64,000 nt of DNA from Castellaniella denitrificans (lineage in GTDB: Bacteria > Pseudomonadota > Gammaproteobacteria > Burkholderiales > Burkholderiaceae_B): positions 62,001 to 126,000 of the forward strand of contig NZ_JAPWHE010000008.1 in assembly GCF_027214045.1 (NCBI RefSeq), written 5' to 3'. Below the pieces are notes generated by a model, which was not told where the DNA came from, ran no database searches, and saw only the letters and a list, made by a program, of their open reading frames with translations. The translations under genes and the position numbers were made by a program. Of the stretch, positions 46,568 through 55,736 are shown piece by piece (the stretch's first letter is position 1; each line of letters starts with the position of its first letter).

Positions 46568-47085
46568 GCGCCCTCCGGCGGCACGACCATGGCGCGCGCG
46601 GTGCCGGTCTGGCGCGCGCGGTACTCCTGCAATTTTTGCAGGAGCGCGGAATCGGTCATGGCCAGATTGGCCACCACGTGCAGGGCGGCGTTGGCCGCGC
46701 CGGCCTCGCCGATGGCGAAGGTGCCCACCGGCACACCGCGCGGCATCTGCACGATGGACAGGAGGGAGTCTTCGCCGCGCAGGTAGCGCGAAGGCACGGG
46801 CACGCCGAACACCGGCACCGGCGTCAGCGCCGCCATCATGCCGGGCAGGTGGGCCGCGCCGCCCGCCCCCGCGACGATGGCGCGCAGGCCGCGTTCCACC
46901 GCCCGGGCGCCATATTCGACCATGTCCAGCGGCATGCGATGAGCGGACACGACGCGGGACTCATGGGCAATGCCGAATTCCTCGAACACCGCCGCCGCAT
47001 GACGCATCACGTCCCAGTCGCTGGACGAGCCCATGACGAGGCCGACCACGGGCGCCGGCGCGGCAGCGAATGCGGGATGACTCAT
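46564..47085 (-). CDS. purE: N5-carboxyaminoimidazole ribonucleotide mutase
   Basis: This encodes a 173-residue class I PurE. Substrate-binding motifs are [28 protein letters not shown] with the catalytic His, and [26 protein letters not shown]. It moves the carboxyl group from N5 to C4 of the imidazole ring. It overlaps purC upstream by four bases and purK downstream by four, making purC-purE-purK translationally coupled. Confidence 0.95.
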   Translation of the reverse strand: MSHPAFAAAPAPVVGLVMGSSSDWDVMRHAAAVFEEFGIAHESRVVSAHRMPLDMVEYGARAVERGLRAIVAGAGGAAHLPGMMAALTPVPVFGVPVPSRYLRGEDSLLSIVQMPRGVPVGTFAIGEAGAANAALHVVANLAMTDSALLQKLQEYRARQTGTARAMVVPPEGA

Positions 47086-47969
47086 CGCGCCCCCTGGGTC
47101 AGGCGATCCAGGGCTTCGCGGTACTTGGCGGCCGTGCGTTCCAGCACGTCGGCCGGCAGGCGCGGCGCGGGGGCGGTCTTGTCCCAGTCCTGGGTTTCCA
47201 GCCAGTCGCGCACGAACTGCTTATCGAAGGAGGGCGGGCTGATGCCCACGGCGTAGGCGTCCGCCGGCCAGAAGCGCGAGGAATCCGGCGTCAGGACTTC
47301 GTCCATCAGGTGCAGCGTGCCGCGCGCGTCCAGGCCGAACTCGAACTTGGTGTCGGCGATCAGGATACCCTTGCCGCGGGCGTATTCGGCGGCCTCGGCA
47401 TACAGTGCCAGGGTGACGCGGCGCAGCTCGGCCGCGAGATCGGCGCCCACCTGGGCCACGACATAGTTGAAATCGACATTTTCGTCATGCTGGCCGAATT
47501 CAGCCTTGGCCGCAGGGGTGAAGATCGGCTCCGGCAGGCGTTCAGCCTGGCGCAGCCCCGGTGGCAGGGCGATGCCGCAGACCGCGCCGGTGGCCTGGTA
47601 GTCCTTCCAGCCCGAGCCGATCAGATAGCCGCGCGCGACGGCTTCGACCAGGATCGGTTCCAGGCGCTTGACCACCATGGCGCGCCCGGCCACCTGATCG
47701 CGTTCGCCGGGGGCGACCACGTCTTCCGGGGCGATCCCGGTGGCGTGCGTCGGAATCAGGTGCCCCAGACGCCCCAGCCAGAACTCGGTCAGGGCGGTCA
47801 GCACCTGGCCTTTGCCGGGAATGGGGTCGTCGAGGATCACGTCGAAGGCCGAGATCCGGTCGGTGGCGACGATGAGCAGCTTGTCTTCGCCCACGGCGTA
47901 CATGTCGCGGACCTTGCCGCGCCCCAGGAGGGGCAGCGATTCGATGGAGGATTGGAGCAAGGCCTTCAT
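47082..47969 (-). CDS. purC: SAICAR synthase
   Basis: This encodes a 295-residue phosphoribosylaminoimidazole-succinocarboxamide synthase, which adds aspartate to CAIR. It is of the longer (about 300-residue) type, with [31 protein letters not shown]-like opening ([11 protein letters not shown]), [23 protein letters not shown], and the [10 protein letters not shown] block. It begins 6 bases after the fba stop, so the glycolytic gene leads the purine cluster. Confidence 0.95.
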   Translation of the reverse strand: MKALLQSSIESLPLLGRGKVRDMYAVGEDKLLIVATDRISAFDVILDDPIPGKGQVLTALTEFWLGRLGHLIPTHATGIAPEDVVAPGERDQVAGRAMVVKRLEPILVEAVARGYLIGSGWKDYQATGAVCGIALPPGLRQAERLPEPIFTPAAKAEFGQHDENVDFNYVVAQVGADLAAELRRVTLALYAEAAEYARGKGILIADTKFEFGLDARGTLHLMDEVLTPDSSRFWPADAYAVGISPPSFDKQFVRDWLETQDWDKTAPAPRLPADVLERTAAKYREALDRLTQGAR

Positions 47970-47975
47970 GTGAGT

Positions 47976-49040
47976 TTATTTCACCAGTTGCGTGAGTTCG
48001 CCGGAGGCGTAGCGCGCCGCCATGTCGGACAGCGGGATCGCCTTGATCTTGGAGGCATGGCCGGCGGCGCCGAATTGCTCGTAGCGGGCCAGGCAGACCT
48101 TTTTCGCGGCCTCGCGGGCCGGTTTCAAGTATTCGCGCGGATCGAACTTGGACGGGTTTTCGGCCAGGAAACGGCGGATCGCGCCGGTCATGGCCAGGCG
48201 GATGTCGGTATCGATGTTGACCTTGCGCACGCCGAACTTGATGGCTTCCTGGAGTTCTTCCACGGGCACGCCGTAGGTTTCCTTCATGTCGCCGCCGAAC
48301 TGGCGGATTTCCGCCAGCAGTTCCTGGGGCACGCTGGAACTGCCGTGCATCACCAGGTGGGTGTTGGGCAGCCGGGCGTGGATTTCCTTGATCCGCTGCA
48401 CCGACAGGATGTCGCCGGTGGGCTTGCGGGTGAATTTGTAGGCGCCGTGGCTGGTGCCCACCGCGATGGCCAGGGCGTCCAGCTGGGACTGCTTGACGAA
48501 GTCGGCGGCCTGCTCGGGGTCGGTCAGCAGTTGTTCGCGGGTCATGGTGCCCTCGGCGCCGTGCCCGTCTTCCTTGTCGCCCTTCATCGTTTCCAGGGAA
48601 CCCAGGCAGCCCAGTTCGCCTTCGACAGTGATGCCCAGCTTGTGCGCCATGGCGACGACCTGACGGGTGACGTCCAGGTTGTATTCGTAGGAGGCGATGG
48701 TCTTGCCGTCGGCCATCAGCGAGCCATCCATCATGACGCTGGAGAAACCCAGTTCGATGGCGCCCCGGCACACGTCGGGCGACTGGCCGTGGTCCTGGTG
48801 CATGACCACGGGGATGTGCGGATAGGATTCGACCGCGGCCTGGATGAGGTATTTCAGGAAACCCTCGCCCGCGTATTTGCGCGCGCCGGCCGACGCCTGC
48901 ATGATGACCGGGCTGTCGGTCTGGGCGGCGGCCTCCATGATGGCCTGGACCTGTTCCAGGTTGTTGACGTTGAACGCAGGGATCCCGTAACCGTGCTCGG
49001 CGGCGTGATCGAGGAGCTGACGCATGGATACCAGGGCCAT
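47976..49040 (-). CDS. fba: Class II fructose-bisphosphate aldolase (Calvin-cycle subtype)
   Basis: This encodes a 354-residue zinc-dependent aldolase for glycolysis and gluconeogenesis. Zinc-binding and catalytic motifs are [10 protein letters not shown] (zinc His and catalytic Asp near residues 80-88), [19 protein letters not shown] with the second zinc His, [11 protein letters not shown] with the third, and [16 protein letters not shown]. The sequence is of the CbbA-like class II type common in betaproteobacteria. GGAGG precedes the ATG at 49040. A 127-base gap upstream holds its promoter. Confidence 0.94.
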   Translation of the reverse strand: MALVSMRQLLDHAAEHGYGIPAFNVNNLEQVQAIMEAAAQTDSPVIMQASAGARKYAGEGFLKYLIQAAVESYPHIPVVMHQDHGQSPDVCRGAIELGFSSVMMDGSLMADGKTIASYEYNLDVTRQVVAMAHKLGITVEGELGCLGSLETMKGDKEDGHGAEGTMTREQLLTDPEQAADFVKQSQLDALAIAVGTSHGAYKFTRKPTGDILSVQRIKEIHARLPNTHLVMHGSSSVPQELLAEIRQFGGDMKETYGVPVEELQEAIKFGVRKVNIDTDIRLAMTGAIRRFLAENPSKFDPREYLKPAREAAKKVCLARYEQFGAAGHASKIKAIPLSDMAARYASGELTQLVK

Positions 49041-49167
49041 GGCTGGACCTCCAGAAGAGAATGGAATGGTGGAAAAGCGGATTCCGGGATTTTAAGGCGG
49101 AACGTGAATCGATGCTGGCGCCCGGAGCGGCGCCGACACGCGGCGAGGGCCGAGGATCGGAACGAGG

Positions 49168-49797
49168 TCAGGACGCCGGTCGCCGCGCGGACTTGGGCCG
49201 GAACGACCGCACCACCTCGTCGCGCGTCTCGACGTAAGGGCCGCCGATCAGGTCCAGGCAATACGGCACGGCCGCGAAGATGCCGGGCACCAGGACGGCG
49301 CCGTCCTCGCCGCGCAGGCCTTCCAGTGTTTCCCGGATGGCCTTGGGCTGGCCGGGCAGGTTGACGATCAGGGCGGCGTGGTCCGGCAGTTCGCGGATCA
49401 CCGCCACCTGGCGCGAAAGAATGGCCGTCGGCACGAATTTCAGGCTGACCTGGCGCATCTGTTCGCCGAAGCCGGGCATCTCGCGGGTCGCCACGTCCAG
49501 CGTGGCCTCGGGCGTCACGTCACGTCGGGCCGGGCCGGTCCCGCCGGTGGTCAGCACCAGGTCGCAGCGCGCCTCGTCCACCAGTTCGCGCAGGACGGCG
49601 GCGATGCCGGCCCGCTCATCCGGGATCAGCCGGGCGACCACTTGGGGCGGCCGCGTCAGGGCGGATCCCAGCCAGTCCCTCAGGGCGGGGATGCCCTGAT
49701 CCTGGTAGACACCGGACGAAGCCCGGTCGGACACGGACACCAGGCCGACGATCAGTTCATCGGGGTGCGTGCGGCGCAAGGGAAAAGAATCGCTCAT
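49168..49797 (-). CDS. MogA/MoaB-type molybdopterin adenylyltransferase
   Basis: This encodes a 209-residue protein of the MoCF fold that adenylates molybdopterin before molybdate insertion. Motifs VGLVSVSDRASSGVYQDQG, DLVLTTGGTGPARRDVTPEAT and VNLPGQPKAIRETL are those of MogA. The start at 49797 (MSDSFPL) was taken; an ATG seven codons upstream is possible. It is divergent from the epimerase-modE pair, so molybdate regulation and cofactor synthesis genes share this region. Confidence 0.9.
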   Translation of the reverse strand: MSDSFPLRRTHPDELIVGLVSVSDRASSGVYQDQGIPALRDWLGSALTRPPQVVARLIPDERAGIAAVLRELVDEARCDLVLTTGGTGPARRDVTPEATLDVATREMPGFGEQMRQVSLKFVPTAILSRQVAVIRELPDHAALIVNLPGQPKAIRETLEGLRGEDGAVLVPGIFAAVPYCLDLIGGPYVETRDEVVRSFRPKSARRPAS

Positions 49798-49872
49798 CGG
49801 ATTAGACTGTACGGACATGAAGAGACAGACATTCTATAGGCCCGCGGACACGGGCCGGGCGGAGATCCAGTG

Positions 49873-50742
49873 ATGGCGAACACCCTGCTGCTCGTCGGCG
49901 GAGACCTGTGCGCGCGCACGGCCCGCGCGCTGGACCCCGGAACCTGGACCTGTGTCGGCCTGCGGCGGCGGGCCATGGAAGCCCGGCCCGGCGACCGGAT
50001 CCGCTGGCTGCGGGCCGACCTGTGCGATCCGGACTCGCTGACTGCGGCGATGGCCGCCGTCCGGGGACTCGCGTCCGGTCCCGTCACCCACATCCTGTAT
50101 GCTCCCGCGCCCGATGCGCGCACGCCGGAGGCCTACGCACGCGCCTATCCCCAGGGCCTGCGGGCACTGCTGGACGCCCTGCCCGATCCCGACGGGCTGC
50201 GGCGCTGCCTGCTGGTCGGCTCTTCCGCCGTCTGGGGGCCGGACGCGGCCGACGGCCTGGTCGACGAAGACACGCCGGCCGCGCCGACGGACTTCCGCGG
50301 CGCGAAGATACTGGAGGCCGAGGCGCTGCTGCACGACCGGCTGCCCGGACAGGGCGTGGCCCTGCGCCTGTCGGGCCTCTACGGCCCCGGACGGCTGCGC
50401 CTGCTGGACGGCTTGCGTGCCGGGCGGATCGCCGCGCCGGACGGCCCTGGCCACTGGGCCAACCGGATCCACATCGACGACGCCGCCCGGGCCTGCGCCC
50501 ACCTGCTGAGCCTGGCCGCCCCCCTGCCTTGCTACATTGGCACCGACGATCACCCCCTGCCCACGGCGGCCCTGTACGACGCGCTGGCGCGAATGGCGGG
50601 CGGGCCGCCCCCCGCGCGGGAGATCCGCCCGCCCGACGGCAAGCGTCTGTCGAACGCGCGGCTGCGCGCCAGCGGCTGGGCGCCCGCCTGGCCCGACACG
50701 CTGCAAGGCTACGCGGCCTGCCTGGCCTCCACACAGCCATGA
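49873..50742 (+). CDS. NAD(P)-dependent epimerase / YeeZ-like SDR protein
   Basis: This encodes a Rossmann-fold protein of about 289 residues related to extended short-chain dehydrogenases, resembling YeeZ-type atypical SDRs. Seen are TLLLVGGDLCARTARAL (a variant of the GxxGxxG loop, here GGDLCAR), LLVGSSAVWGPD, RLSGLYGPGR, and NRIHIDDAARACAHLL. The catalytic Tyr-x3-Lys appears as FRGAKILEAE, with Tyr replaced by Phe, so reductase activity is doubtful. Two adjacent ATGs (49870 and 49873) are possible starts. Its stop overlaps the modE start (ATGA), so the two are coupled, although no functional link is evident. Confidence 0.7.
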   Translation: MANTLLLVGGDLCARTARALDPGTWTCVGLRRRAMEARPGDRIRWLRADLCDPDSLTAAMAAVRGLASGPVTHILYAPAPDARTPEAYARAYPQGLRALLDALPDPDGLRRCLLVGSSAVWGPDAADGLVDEDTPAAPTDFRGAKILEAEALLHDRLPGQGVALRLSGLYGPGRLRLLDGLRAGRIAAPDGPGHWANRIHIDDAARACAHLLSLAAPLPCYIGTDDHPLPTAALYDALARMAGGPPPAREIRPPDGKRLSNARLRASGWAPAWPDTLQGYAACLASTQP

Positions 50743-51644
50743 CCCCCAGACGTCCCGCGCACGCCCCCACCCCGCCGCTTGCAGACAGCCCGGAGCCGGC
50801 AGGCGCGGGTCAAGCCGCCGGGACCGACCTGCGTCCGGCCGCCTCGCTGAGTCTGCGCAGCGGCGGCCAAAGCTGGGGCACGGAACGGCGCATGGCCCTG
50901 CTGGCCGCCATCGGCACCGAAGGCTCGATCAGCGCGGCGGCGCGACAGGTCGGGCTGAGCTACAAGGCGGCCTGGGACGCAGTGGACATGATGAACAGCC
51001 TGTCCGGCGAATTGCTGGTCGAACGCGTCACCGGCGGCAAGCGCGGCGGCGGGGCGCATCTGACCGGCCGGGCGCGTGCACTCGTCGCCTGGTACCAGGC
51101 GGCCCAGGCGGAACACCGGCGCTTCATGGAAACCCTGTCGCGCTTCGGCCCCGACGGCACCCGGCACCTGGACCTGCTGCACAGCATGGCGCTGCAGACC
51201 TCGGCACGCAACCGCTACGAGGGCGTCATCGGCGCCATCGAGTCCGGCCGCATCAATGACCGCATCCGGCTGGACCTGGGCGGGGCCGCGTGCCTGACCG
51301 CCACGCTGACGCATGCCAGCACCGAAAGACTGGGCCTGACCGAAGGCCGGCGCGCGCTGGCTTTCCTGAAAGCCCAGGCGGTCCGCATCCGGCCGGCGGG
51401 AACCGGCGCAACGCATACGCCCGGCGCCCCGGCCTCCGATCCCGAAGGCGCGAACCGCTGGACCGGCCGCATCGTCCATCTGGCGAACGACGGCGCCCTG
51501 ACGGAGATCGGCCTGGAAATCAGCCCGCACGTGCGCATCACGGGACTGGCCGATCCGGACATCCCGGGCGGCGGCCTTGCACCCGGCACCATGGCCATGG
51601 CCTGTTTCCAGGCCGCCGACGTGTTGATCGGGACGGCGGACTGA
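50739..51644 (+). CDS. modE: Molybdate-responsive transcriptional regulator ModE
   Basis: This encodes a 301-residue regulator. After a Pro/Ala-rich N-terminal extension of about 40 residues, a LysR-like winged-helix domain shows ALLAAIGTEGSISAAARQVG and SYKAAWDAVDMMN, as in ModE. The C-terminal half has two MOP/TOBE molybdate-binding domains (about 160-220, RYEGVIGAIESGRIND; and about 235-300, RWTGRIVHLANDGAL). With molybdate bound, ModE represses modABC; a candidate operator lies at 53909-53926. It is coupled to the epimerase upstream by ATGA and is convergent with modC. Confidence 0.9.
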   Translation: MTPRRPAHAPTPPLADSPEPAGAGQAAGTDLRPAASLSLRSGGQSWGTERRMALLAAIGTEGSISAAARQVGLSYKAAWDAVDMMNSLSGELLVERVTGGKRGGGAHLTGRARALVAWYQAAQAEHRRFMETLSRFGPDGTRHLDLLHSMALQTSARNRYEGVIGAIESGRINDRIRLDLGGAACLTATLTHASTERLGLTEGRRALAFLKAQAVRIRPAGTGATHTPGAPASDPEGANRWTGRIVHLANDGALTEIGLEISPHVRITGLADPDIPGGGLAPGTMAMACFQAADVLIGTAD

Positions 51645-51703
51645 GCGAGGCCTGCCCGCGGCGCCGGAACCGTTCCGGCCGCCACGGCACCCGCGTGGAC
51701 ATG

Positions 51704-52393
51704 TCAGAGCCGGCGAACCGATTCGGCGCCGCCCTGGATTGCGCCGTGGACCATGTGAAAGACCTCTTCGGCCAGCGCCTGGACGTCGGCCTGGTCGTGC
51801 GTGATCAGCACGGTCGGAATATCGATGTCGCGCTGCAATTGCGCCAGTTCTTCCCGCATCCGCGCCCGCAGACCGGCGTCCAGGGCCGACAGGGGTTCGT
51901 CCAGCAACAACAGCCCCGGATCCGTGGACAACGCCCGCGCCAGCGCCACACGCTGGCGCTGGCCACCGGACAGTTCGGCGGGATAGCGATCCAGCAGCGC
52001 GTCCAGTCCGAAGGCCCGCACCCAGCGTCGCGCCCGTTCCGGCAGATCGCGGCGGCCATGCAGGTTCAGCCATCCGTGCCGCAAGCCGAACCCGATGTTC
52101 TGGCGCACCGTCAGATGGGGAAACAGCGCATAGTCCTGGAACAAATAGGCCAGCCGCCGGCCGCGCGGCGGCACGTCCACACCGGTTTCGGCGTCGAACA
52201 GCACCCGGCCGGCGACCTCGATGCGGCCCCGGTCGGGCCGCAGCAGCCCCGCGATGGCCTGCATCGTCAGGCTCTTGCCCGAGCCCGACGGCCCGAACAG
52301 CGCCACGCGCCGGGCGTCGGTGCGCCAGCGCGGCCGCAGCAGAAAACCATCGGCGCCGCCGACACGGCATTCGATATCGACCGACAGGCTCAT
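51704..52393 (-). CDS. modC: Molybdate ABC transporter ATPase ModC, short form
   Basis: This encodes a 229-residue ABC ATPase that energises molybdate import with ModB and ModA. Walker A FGPSGSGKSLT, Q-loop LFQDYALFPHL, signature LSGGQRQRVALARAL, and Walker B LLLLDEPLSALD are intact. E. coli ModC (352 residues) has a C-terminal MOP domain that senses molybdate; here it is absent, so the ATPase ends soon after the switch-His region (ITHDQADV). The start overlaps the modB stop (ATGA). Regulation by trans-inhibition is therefore unlikely in this protein. Confidence 0.88.
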   Translation of the reverse strand: MSLSVDIECRVGGADGFLLRPRWRTDARRVALFGPSGSGKSLTMQAIAGLLRPDRGRIEVAGRVLFDAETGVDVPPRGRRLAYLFQDYALFPHLTVRQNIGFGLRHGWLNLHGRRDLPERARRWVRAFGLDALLDRYPAELSGGQRQRVALARALSTDPGLLLLDEPLSALDAGLRARMREELAQLQRDIDIPTVLITHDQADVQALAEEVFHMVHGAIQGGAESVRRL

Positions 52394-53088
52394 GACGCGC
52401 TCCGCCGCACAGACCGCCCCTTGCGTCCGCCGCGTCCGCCGGGCACCAGCCAGGACGCCAGGCAAAGGATCGCGACGCAGGTCGCGGACGTGACCAGCAC
52501 CAGGATGTTGGCCGTGTCGTCGTTGCCGGCCTGGACCGCCTCGTAGATGGCGATCGACAGGGTCTGCGTGCGGCCCGGGATGTTGCCAGCCACCATCAGC
52601 GTGGCGCCGAATTCACCCAGCGCGCGCGCGAACGCCAGCAGCACTCCGGCCAGGATGCCGCGCATCGCCAGCGGCAGGCTGACGCGAAAGAACACCGCGG
52701 CGGGCGGCACACCCAGCACGGCGGCGGCCTGCTCGAGACGGTGGTCCACATCCAGGAAAGCCGCGCGGGCGGCCTTGAGCACCATCGGGAAGGCCACCAC
52801 GGCGGCGGCCACCACGGCACCCTGCCAGGTAAAAACCAGTTCGATGCCGTGCGACTGCAGCCAGCCGCCCAGCCACCCGCGACGGCCGAACAGCACCAGC
52901 AGGTAGTAGCCGGTCACGGTGGGCGGCAGCACCATGGGCAGTGTCAGGAAAGCATCGACCAGGTCGCACCAGCGCGAGGACCAACGCGACAGCCCCCAGG
53001 CGACGGCGATCCCGGCCACCGTCGCCAGCACGGTCGCCCAGCCCGCGACCTTCAGCGACAGCAGCAACGGAACCCAGACGCCGCTCAT
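52390..53088 (-). CDS. modB: Molybdate ABC transporter permease ModB
   Basis: This encodes a 232-residue inner-membrane permease with about five to six helices. The EAA-loop region that contacts ModC is visible as ALDVDHRLEQAAAVLGVPPAAVFFRVSLPLAM-like sequence (EQAAAVLGVPPAAVFFRVSL), and FARALGEFGATLMVAGNIPG is characteristic of ModB. The gene starts 4 bases after the modA stop and overlaps modC. Confidence 0.92.
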   Translation of the reverse strand: MSGVWVPLLLSLKVAGWATVLATVAGIAVAWGLSRWSSRWCDLVDAFLTLPMVLPPTVTGYYLLVLFGRRGWLGGWLQSHGIELVFTWQGAVVAAAVVAFPMVLKAARAAFLDVDHRLEQAAAVLGVPPAAVFFRVSLPLAMRGILAGVLLAFARALGEFGATLMVAGNIPGRTQTLSIAIYEAVQAGNDDTANILVLVTSATCVAILCLASWLVPGGRGGRKGRSVRRSAS

Positions 53089-53092
53089 CGGA

Positions 53093-53842
53093 TCAGGGCT
53101 TGACGAAGCCGTACCGCGACAGCACGGCCTGGCCGTCGGCCGACAGCAGGAACGTCAGGAAGTCGGCGGCCTCCGGCGCGCGGCCGTCACGCCGCACCAA
53201 CGCGACCGGATAAGACACCGGCGTGGGGGTTTCGATCGCCTCGACGACCCTGACCCTGCCCTTCATGAGCGCGGCGTCGGTGGCGTAGACGAAACCGGCG
53301 TCGACCTCGCCCCGTTCCACATAGCTGAGCACCTGGCGCACGTTCTGGCCCAGAATCTCATGCGCCTTGACCGTATCCCAGGCGCCGGCCCTTTCCAGAG
53401 CGGCACGGGTGTAGCGGCCCACCGGCACGGAGTCCGGGTTGCCCAGGGCGATACGCGTCACGCTCTGTTTTTTCAGGTCGGCCAGCGACGCGATCCCTCT
53501 GGGGTTGTCGGCCGGCACCACCAGCACGACCTCGTTGCGGGCGAAATCCACCCGGGTCGCGGGATCCACCGCCTTGGCGGCCACGGCCTTGTCCATGGCC
53601 TTCTGGTCGGCCGAGGCGAACACGTCGGCCGGCGCGCCCTCGGTGATCTGGCGCAGCACCACGTCCGACGAACCGAAAGTGGTCAACACCTTCGTCCCCG
53701 GATGGGCGGCCTCGTACTGCGTCGCCAGTTCCTTGAGCGCATTGGTCAGACTGGCGGCCGCCGACACCAGGACTTCGCCGGCGACGGCCGGCATCGCCGC
53801 GCAGGTCAGGGCGCACGCGGCCACCCAGGGACGGATCTTCAT
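53093..53842 (-). CDS. modA: Molybdate-binding periplasmic protein ModA
   Basis: This encodes a 249-residue periplasmic binding protein. The signal peptide MKIRPWVAACALTCAAMPAVA ends at AVA-GEV. The mature protein begins EVLVSAAASLTNALKELA (oxyanion-binding Ser residues), then FGSSDVVLRQITEGAPADVFASAD, which is the family signature. The start at 53842 with GGAGT upstream was preferred to an ATG 25 codons earlier, which would bury the signal peptide. A hairpin and a candidate ModE site lie in the leader. Confidence 0.94.
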   Translation of the reverse strand: MKIRPWVAACALTCAAMPAVAGEVLVSAAASLTNALKELATQYEAAHPGTKVLTTFGSSDVVLRQITEGAPADVFASADQKAMDKAVAAKAVDPATRVDFARNEVVLVVPADNPRGIASLADLKKQSVTRIALGNPDSVPVGRYTRAALERAGAWDTVKAHEILGQNVRQVLSYVERGEVDAGFVYATDAALMKGRVRVVEAIETPTPVSYPVALVRRDGRAPEAADFLTFLLSADGQAVLSRYGFVKP

Positions 53843-53866
53843 GCAGGACTCCTTGGTTTTCCTCGT

Positions 53867-53891
53867 AGGCCCGGTCCCATGAACCGGGCCT
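53867..53891. promoter_or_regulatory. Hairpin in the modA leader
   Basis: A perfect 9-bp GC-rich stem (AGGCCCGGT / ACCGGGCCT) with a 7-base loop lies 25-49 bases upstream of the modA ATG. It could affect translation or mRNA stability. It has no T-tract and does not resemble the molybdenum-cofactor riboswitch, so its role is uncertain. Confidence 0.35.
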
Positions 53892-53908
53892 GCGACAGGT
53901 CTCATCGT

Positions 53909-53926
53909 AATATACATAGGTATATT
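53909..53926. promoter_or_regulatory. Candidate ModE operator upstream of modABC
   Basis: The 18-base inverted repeat AATATAC-ATAG-GTATATT is flanked by CGT and CCG, similar to known ModE sites, which contain TATAT half-sites within CG-bounded palindromes. It lies 67 bases upstream of the modA start, in the divergent gap before xerD. Presence of modE nearby supports the assignment; spacing differs from the E. coli consensus. Confidence 0.5.
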
Positions 53927-54087
53927 CCGCTATTCGATCCGTATGATGATTGACATTGAACAAACCGGCGCGCCCGGCCAGCGAGGCGACGGGTGGACAT
54001 GCCTGCGCGCCACGCGGGCTTCGCCCGCTTGCCGTCCGTCTCGCGGCCCGCATGCCACCGGGATGCGCCAAGCGGTAAAATCCACGC

Positions 54088-55017
54088 ATGCCCGCGACGG
54101 ACGCTCCTACGGATAGGGCGCAGCCCTCCTCCTTCCCGACGATCGACGCCTTCCTGGACGCCCTGTGGCTGGAGGACGGCCTGGCGGACAATACCCTGGC
54201 CGCCTATCGGCGCGATCTGTGCGCCTTCGGCGGCTGGCTGCGCCTCGAACACGGCCGTCCGCCCGAATCCGCGCTGCGGGAGGACATCCAGGCCTGGCTG
54301 GCGGCTCAGCACCGTCAGACCAAGGCCAGCACGGCCAACCGCCGCCTGGCCGCGCTGCGGCGCTTTTTCCTGTGGGCGCTGCGATGCGGCCTGTGCGTCG
54401 AGGATCCCTGCCTGGGCCTGCGCAGCGCCCGCCAGCCCGCCCGCTTCCCCAAGACCCTGTCCGAAACCCAGGTCGAGGCCCTGCTGGCCGCGCCGGACGT
54501 CCGCTCCACGCTGGGCCTGCGCGACCGCGCCATGGTGGAGACTTTGTACGCCACCGGCCTGCGGGTCAGCGAGCTGGTCGGCCTGGACGTCCAGGACCTG
54601 AGCCTGAGCGACGGCGTGTTGCGCGTCGTCATGGGCAAGGGCGGCAAGGACCGTCTGGTCCCCCTGGGCGCCGAAGCCCTGCACTGGATCGAGCGCCACC
54701 TGCGCGAAAGCCGGCCCGCCATCCTGGGCGCGCGCCCCTGCGACGCCCTGTTCGTCACCGCCCGGGGCGCCGCCATGACGCGCCAGGCTTTCTGGCTGCT
54801 GATCCGCAAATACGCCCTGCAGGCCGACATCCGCGTGCCGCTCTCGCCCCACGTCCTGCGCCACGCCTTCGCCACCCATCTGCTGAACCACGGCGCAGAC
54901 CTGCGAGTCGTGCAGATGCTGCTGGGCCACGCGGACATCTCCACCACACAGATCTACACCCATGTCGCCCGCGAACGGCTCAAGACCCTGCACGCACAGC
55001 ATCATCCGCGCGCGTGA
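54088..55017 (+). CDS. xerD: Site-specific tyrosine recombinase XerD
   Basis: This encodes a 309-residue tyrosine recombinase that resolves chromosome dimers at dif with XerC. The N-terminal SAM-like domain (about 10-110) is followed by the catalytic domain with the Arg in YATGLRVSELVGLD, Lys in GKGGKDRLVPLG, HVLRHAFATHLL, LLGHADISTTQIYTHV (His and the nucleophilic Tyr). The C-terminal HHPRA ending is typical of XerD and separates it from XerC. It is a housekeeping gene, not an element integrase. Confidence 0.9.
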   Translation: MPATDAPTDRAQPSSFPTIDAFLDALWLEDGLADNTLAAYRRDLCAFGGWLRLEHGRPPESALREDIQAWLAAQHRQTKASTANRRLAALRRFFLWALRCGLCVEDPCLGLRSARQPARFPKTLSETQVEALLAAPDVRSTLGLRDRAMVETLYATGLRVSELVGLDVQDLSLSDGVLRVVMGKGGKDRLVPLGAEALHWIERHLRESRPAILGARPCDALFVTARGAAMTRQAFWLLIRKYALQADIRVPLSPHVLRHAFATHLLNHGADLRVVQMLLGHADISTTQIYTHVARERLKTLHAQHHPRA

Positions 55018-55042
55018 GGGACGGCACCCGCAAGAATCCACC

Positions 55043-55534
55043 ATGTCCAAGGCCAAGCACACCTCCGAGACCCCCGCCACCCACTGGCTGCGACAGCAGA
55101 AGATCCCTTTCGGCGAGCATCCCTACGACTACGTCGACCATGGCGGCGCGCGCGAGGCCGCGCGCCAGTTGGGCGTGCCCCCGCACCAGGTCGCCAAGAC
55201 CCTGATCATGGAGGACGAGCAGGCCCGGCCGCTGATCGTGCTGATGCACGGCGATTGCGAAGTCTCCACCAAAAATCTGGCCCGCCAGACCGGGGCCAAG
55301 AAGATCGCGCCCTGCGCGCCGGAGACGGCGCAGCGCCACTCGGGCTACCAGGTGGGCGGCACTTCGCCCTTCGCCACGCGCAAACGCATGCCGGTGTGGG
55401 TCGAAGCCGGACTATTGGACTACGACACGGTGTATCTGAACGGCGGACGACGGGGTTATCTGATCAGCGTGGCATCGAGCGTGCTGACCGGAGCGCTGGG
55501 CGCGAAGCCCGTGTCGGTGGCGCTGGAGGAATAA
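55043..55534 (+). CDS. ybaK: Cys-tRNA(Pro)/Cys-tRNA deacylase YbaK
   Basis: This encodes a 163-residue YbaK protein, which hydrolyses Cys mischarged on tRNA-Pro. Family motifs include VAKTLIMEDEQARPLIVLMHGDCEVSTK (with the catalytic Lys in HQVAKTL), GAKKIAPCAPETAQRHSGYQVGGTSPF and LNGGRRGYLISV. It begins 25 bases after xerD. A tRNA-Arg gene lies 50 bases downstream on the other strand. Confidence 0.93.
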   Translation: MSKAKHTSETPATHWLRQQKIPFGEHPYDYVDHGGAREAARQLGVPPHQVAKTLIMEDEQARPLIVLMHGDCEVSTKNLARQTGAKKIAPCAPETAQRHSGYQVGGTSPFATRKRMPVWVEAGLLDYDTVYLNGGRRGYLISVASSVLTGALGAKPVSVALEE

Positions 55535-55584
55535 GGATAGGGCCGCCCAAAGGCGAAAGGGCGCCCACGCTGCGCCAGCATTTC

Positions 55585-55659
55585 TGGCGCCTCCGGCAGG
55601 AATCGAACCTGCAATCTTCCCTTAGGAGGGGAAAGTTATATCCATTTAACTACAGAGGC
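55585..55659 (-). tRNA. tRNA-Arg (anticodon CCT)
   Basis: On the reverse strand the cloverleaf begins GCCTCTGTAGTTAAATGG. The 7-bp acceptor stem GCCTCTG pairs with CGGAGGC (one G-U), the anticodon stem-loop is CCCTCCTAAGGG-like with anticodon CCT, and the T-arm is GCAGG-TTCGATT-CCTGC. Discriminator G is followed by an encoded CCA. The D-arm and anticodon loop closely resemble E. coli tRNA-Arg(CCU). It decodes AGG, rare in this GC-rich genome. Confidence 0.95.
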
Positions 55660-55736
55660 GCGGTACCAAAGCGGCGCTGCCGCAACAGCAGCCCGGAAAG
55701 CGGACGGCCGCATCGACGCAAGCTGGCGATTATAGT

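Noticed and set aside
53867-53891. Molybdenum-cofactor riboswitch before modA
   Set aside because: Only a simple 9-bp hairpin is present, without the multi-stem conserved core of that riboswitch; a ModE operator explains control better.
54088-55659. XerD recombinase near tRNA-Arg as an integrative element
   Set aside because: The protein is a housekeeping XerD by its motifs, the tRNA has an intact 3' end, and no direct repeat of the tRNA end or mobile genes are nearby.
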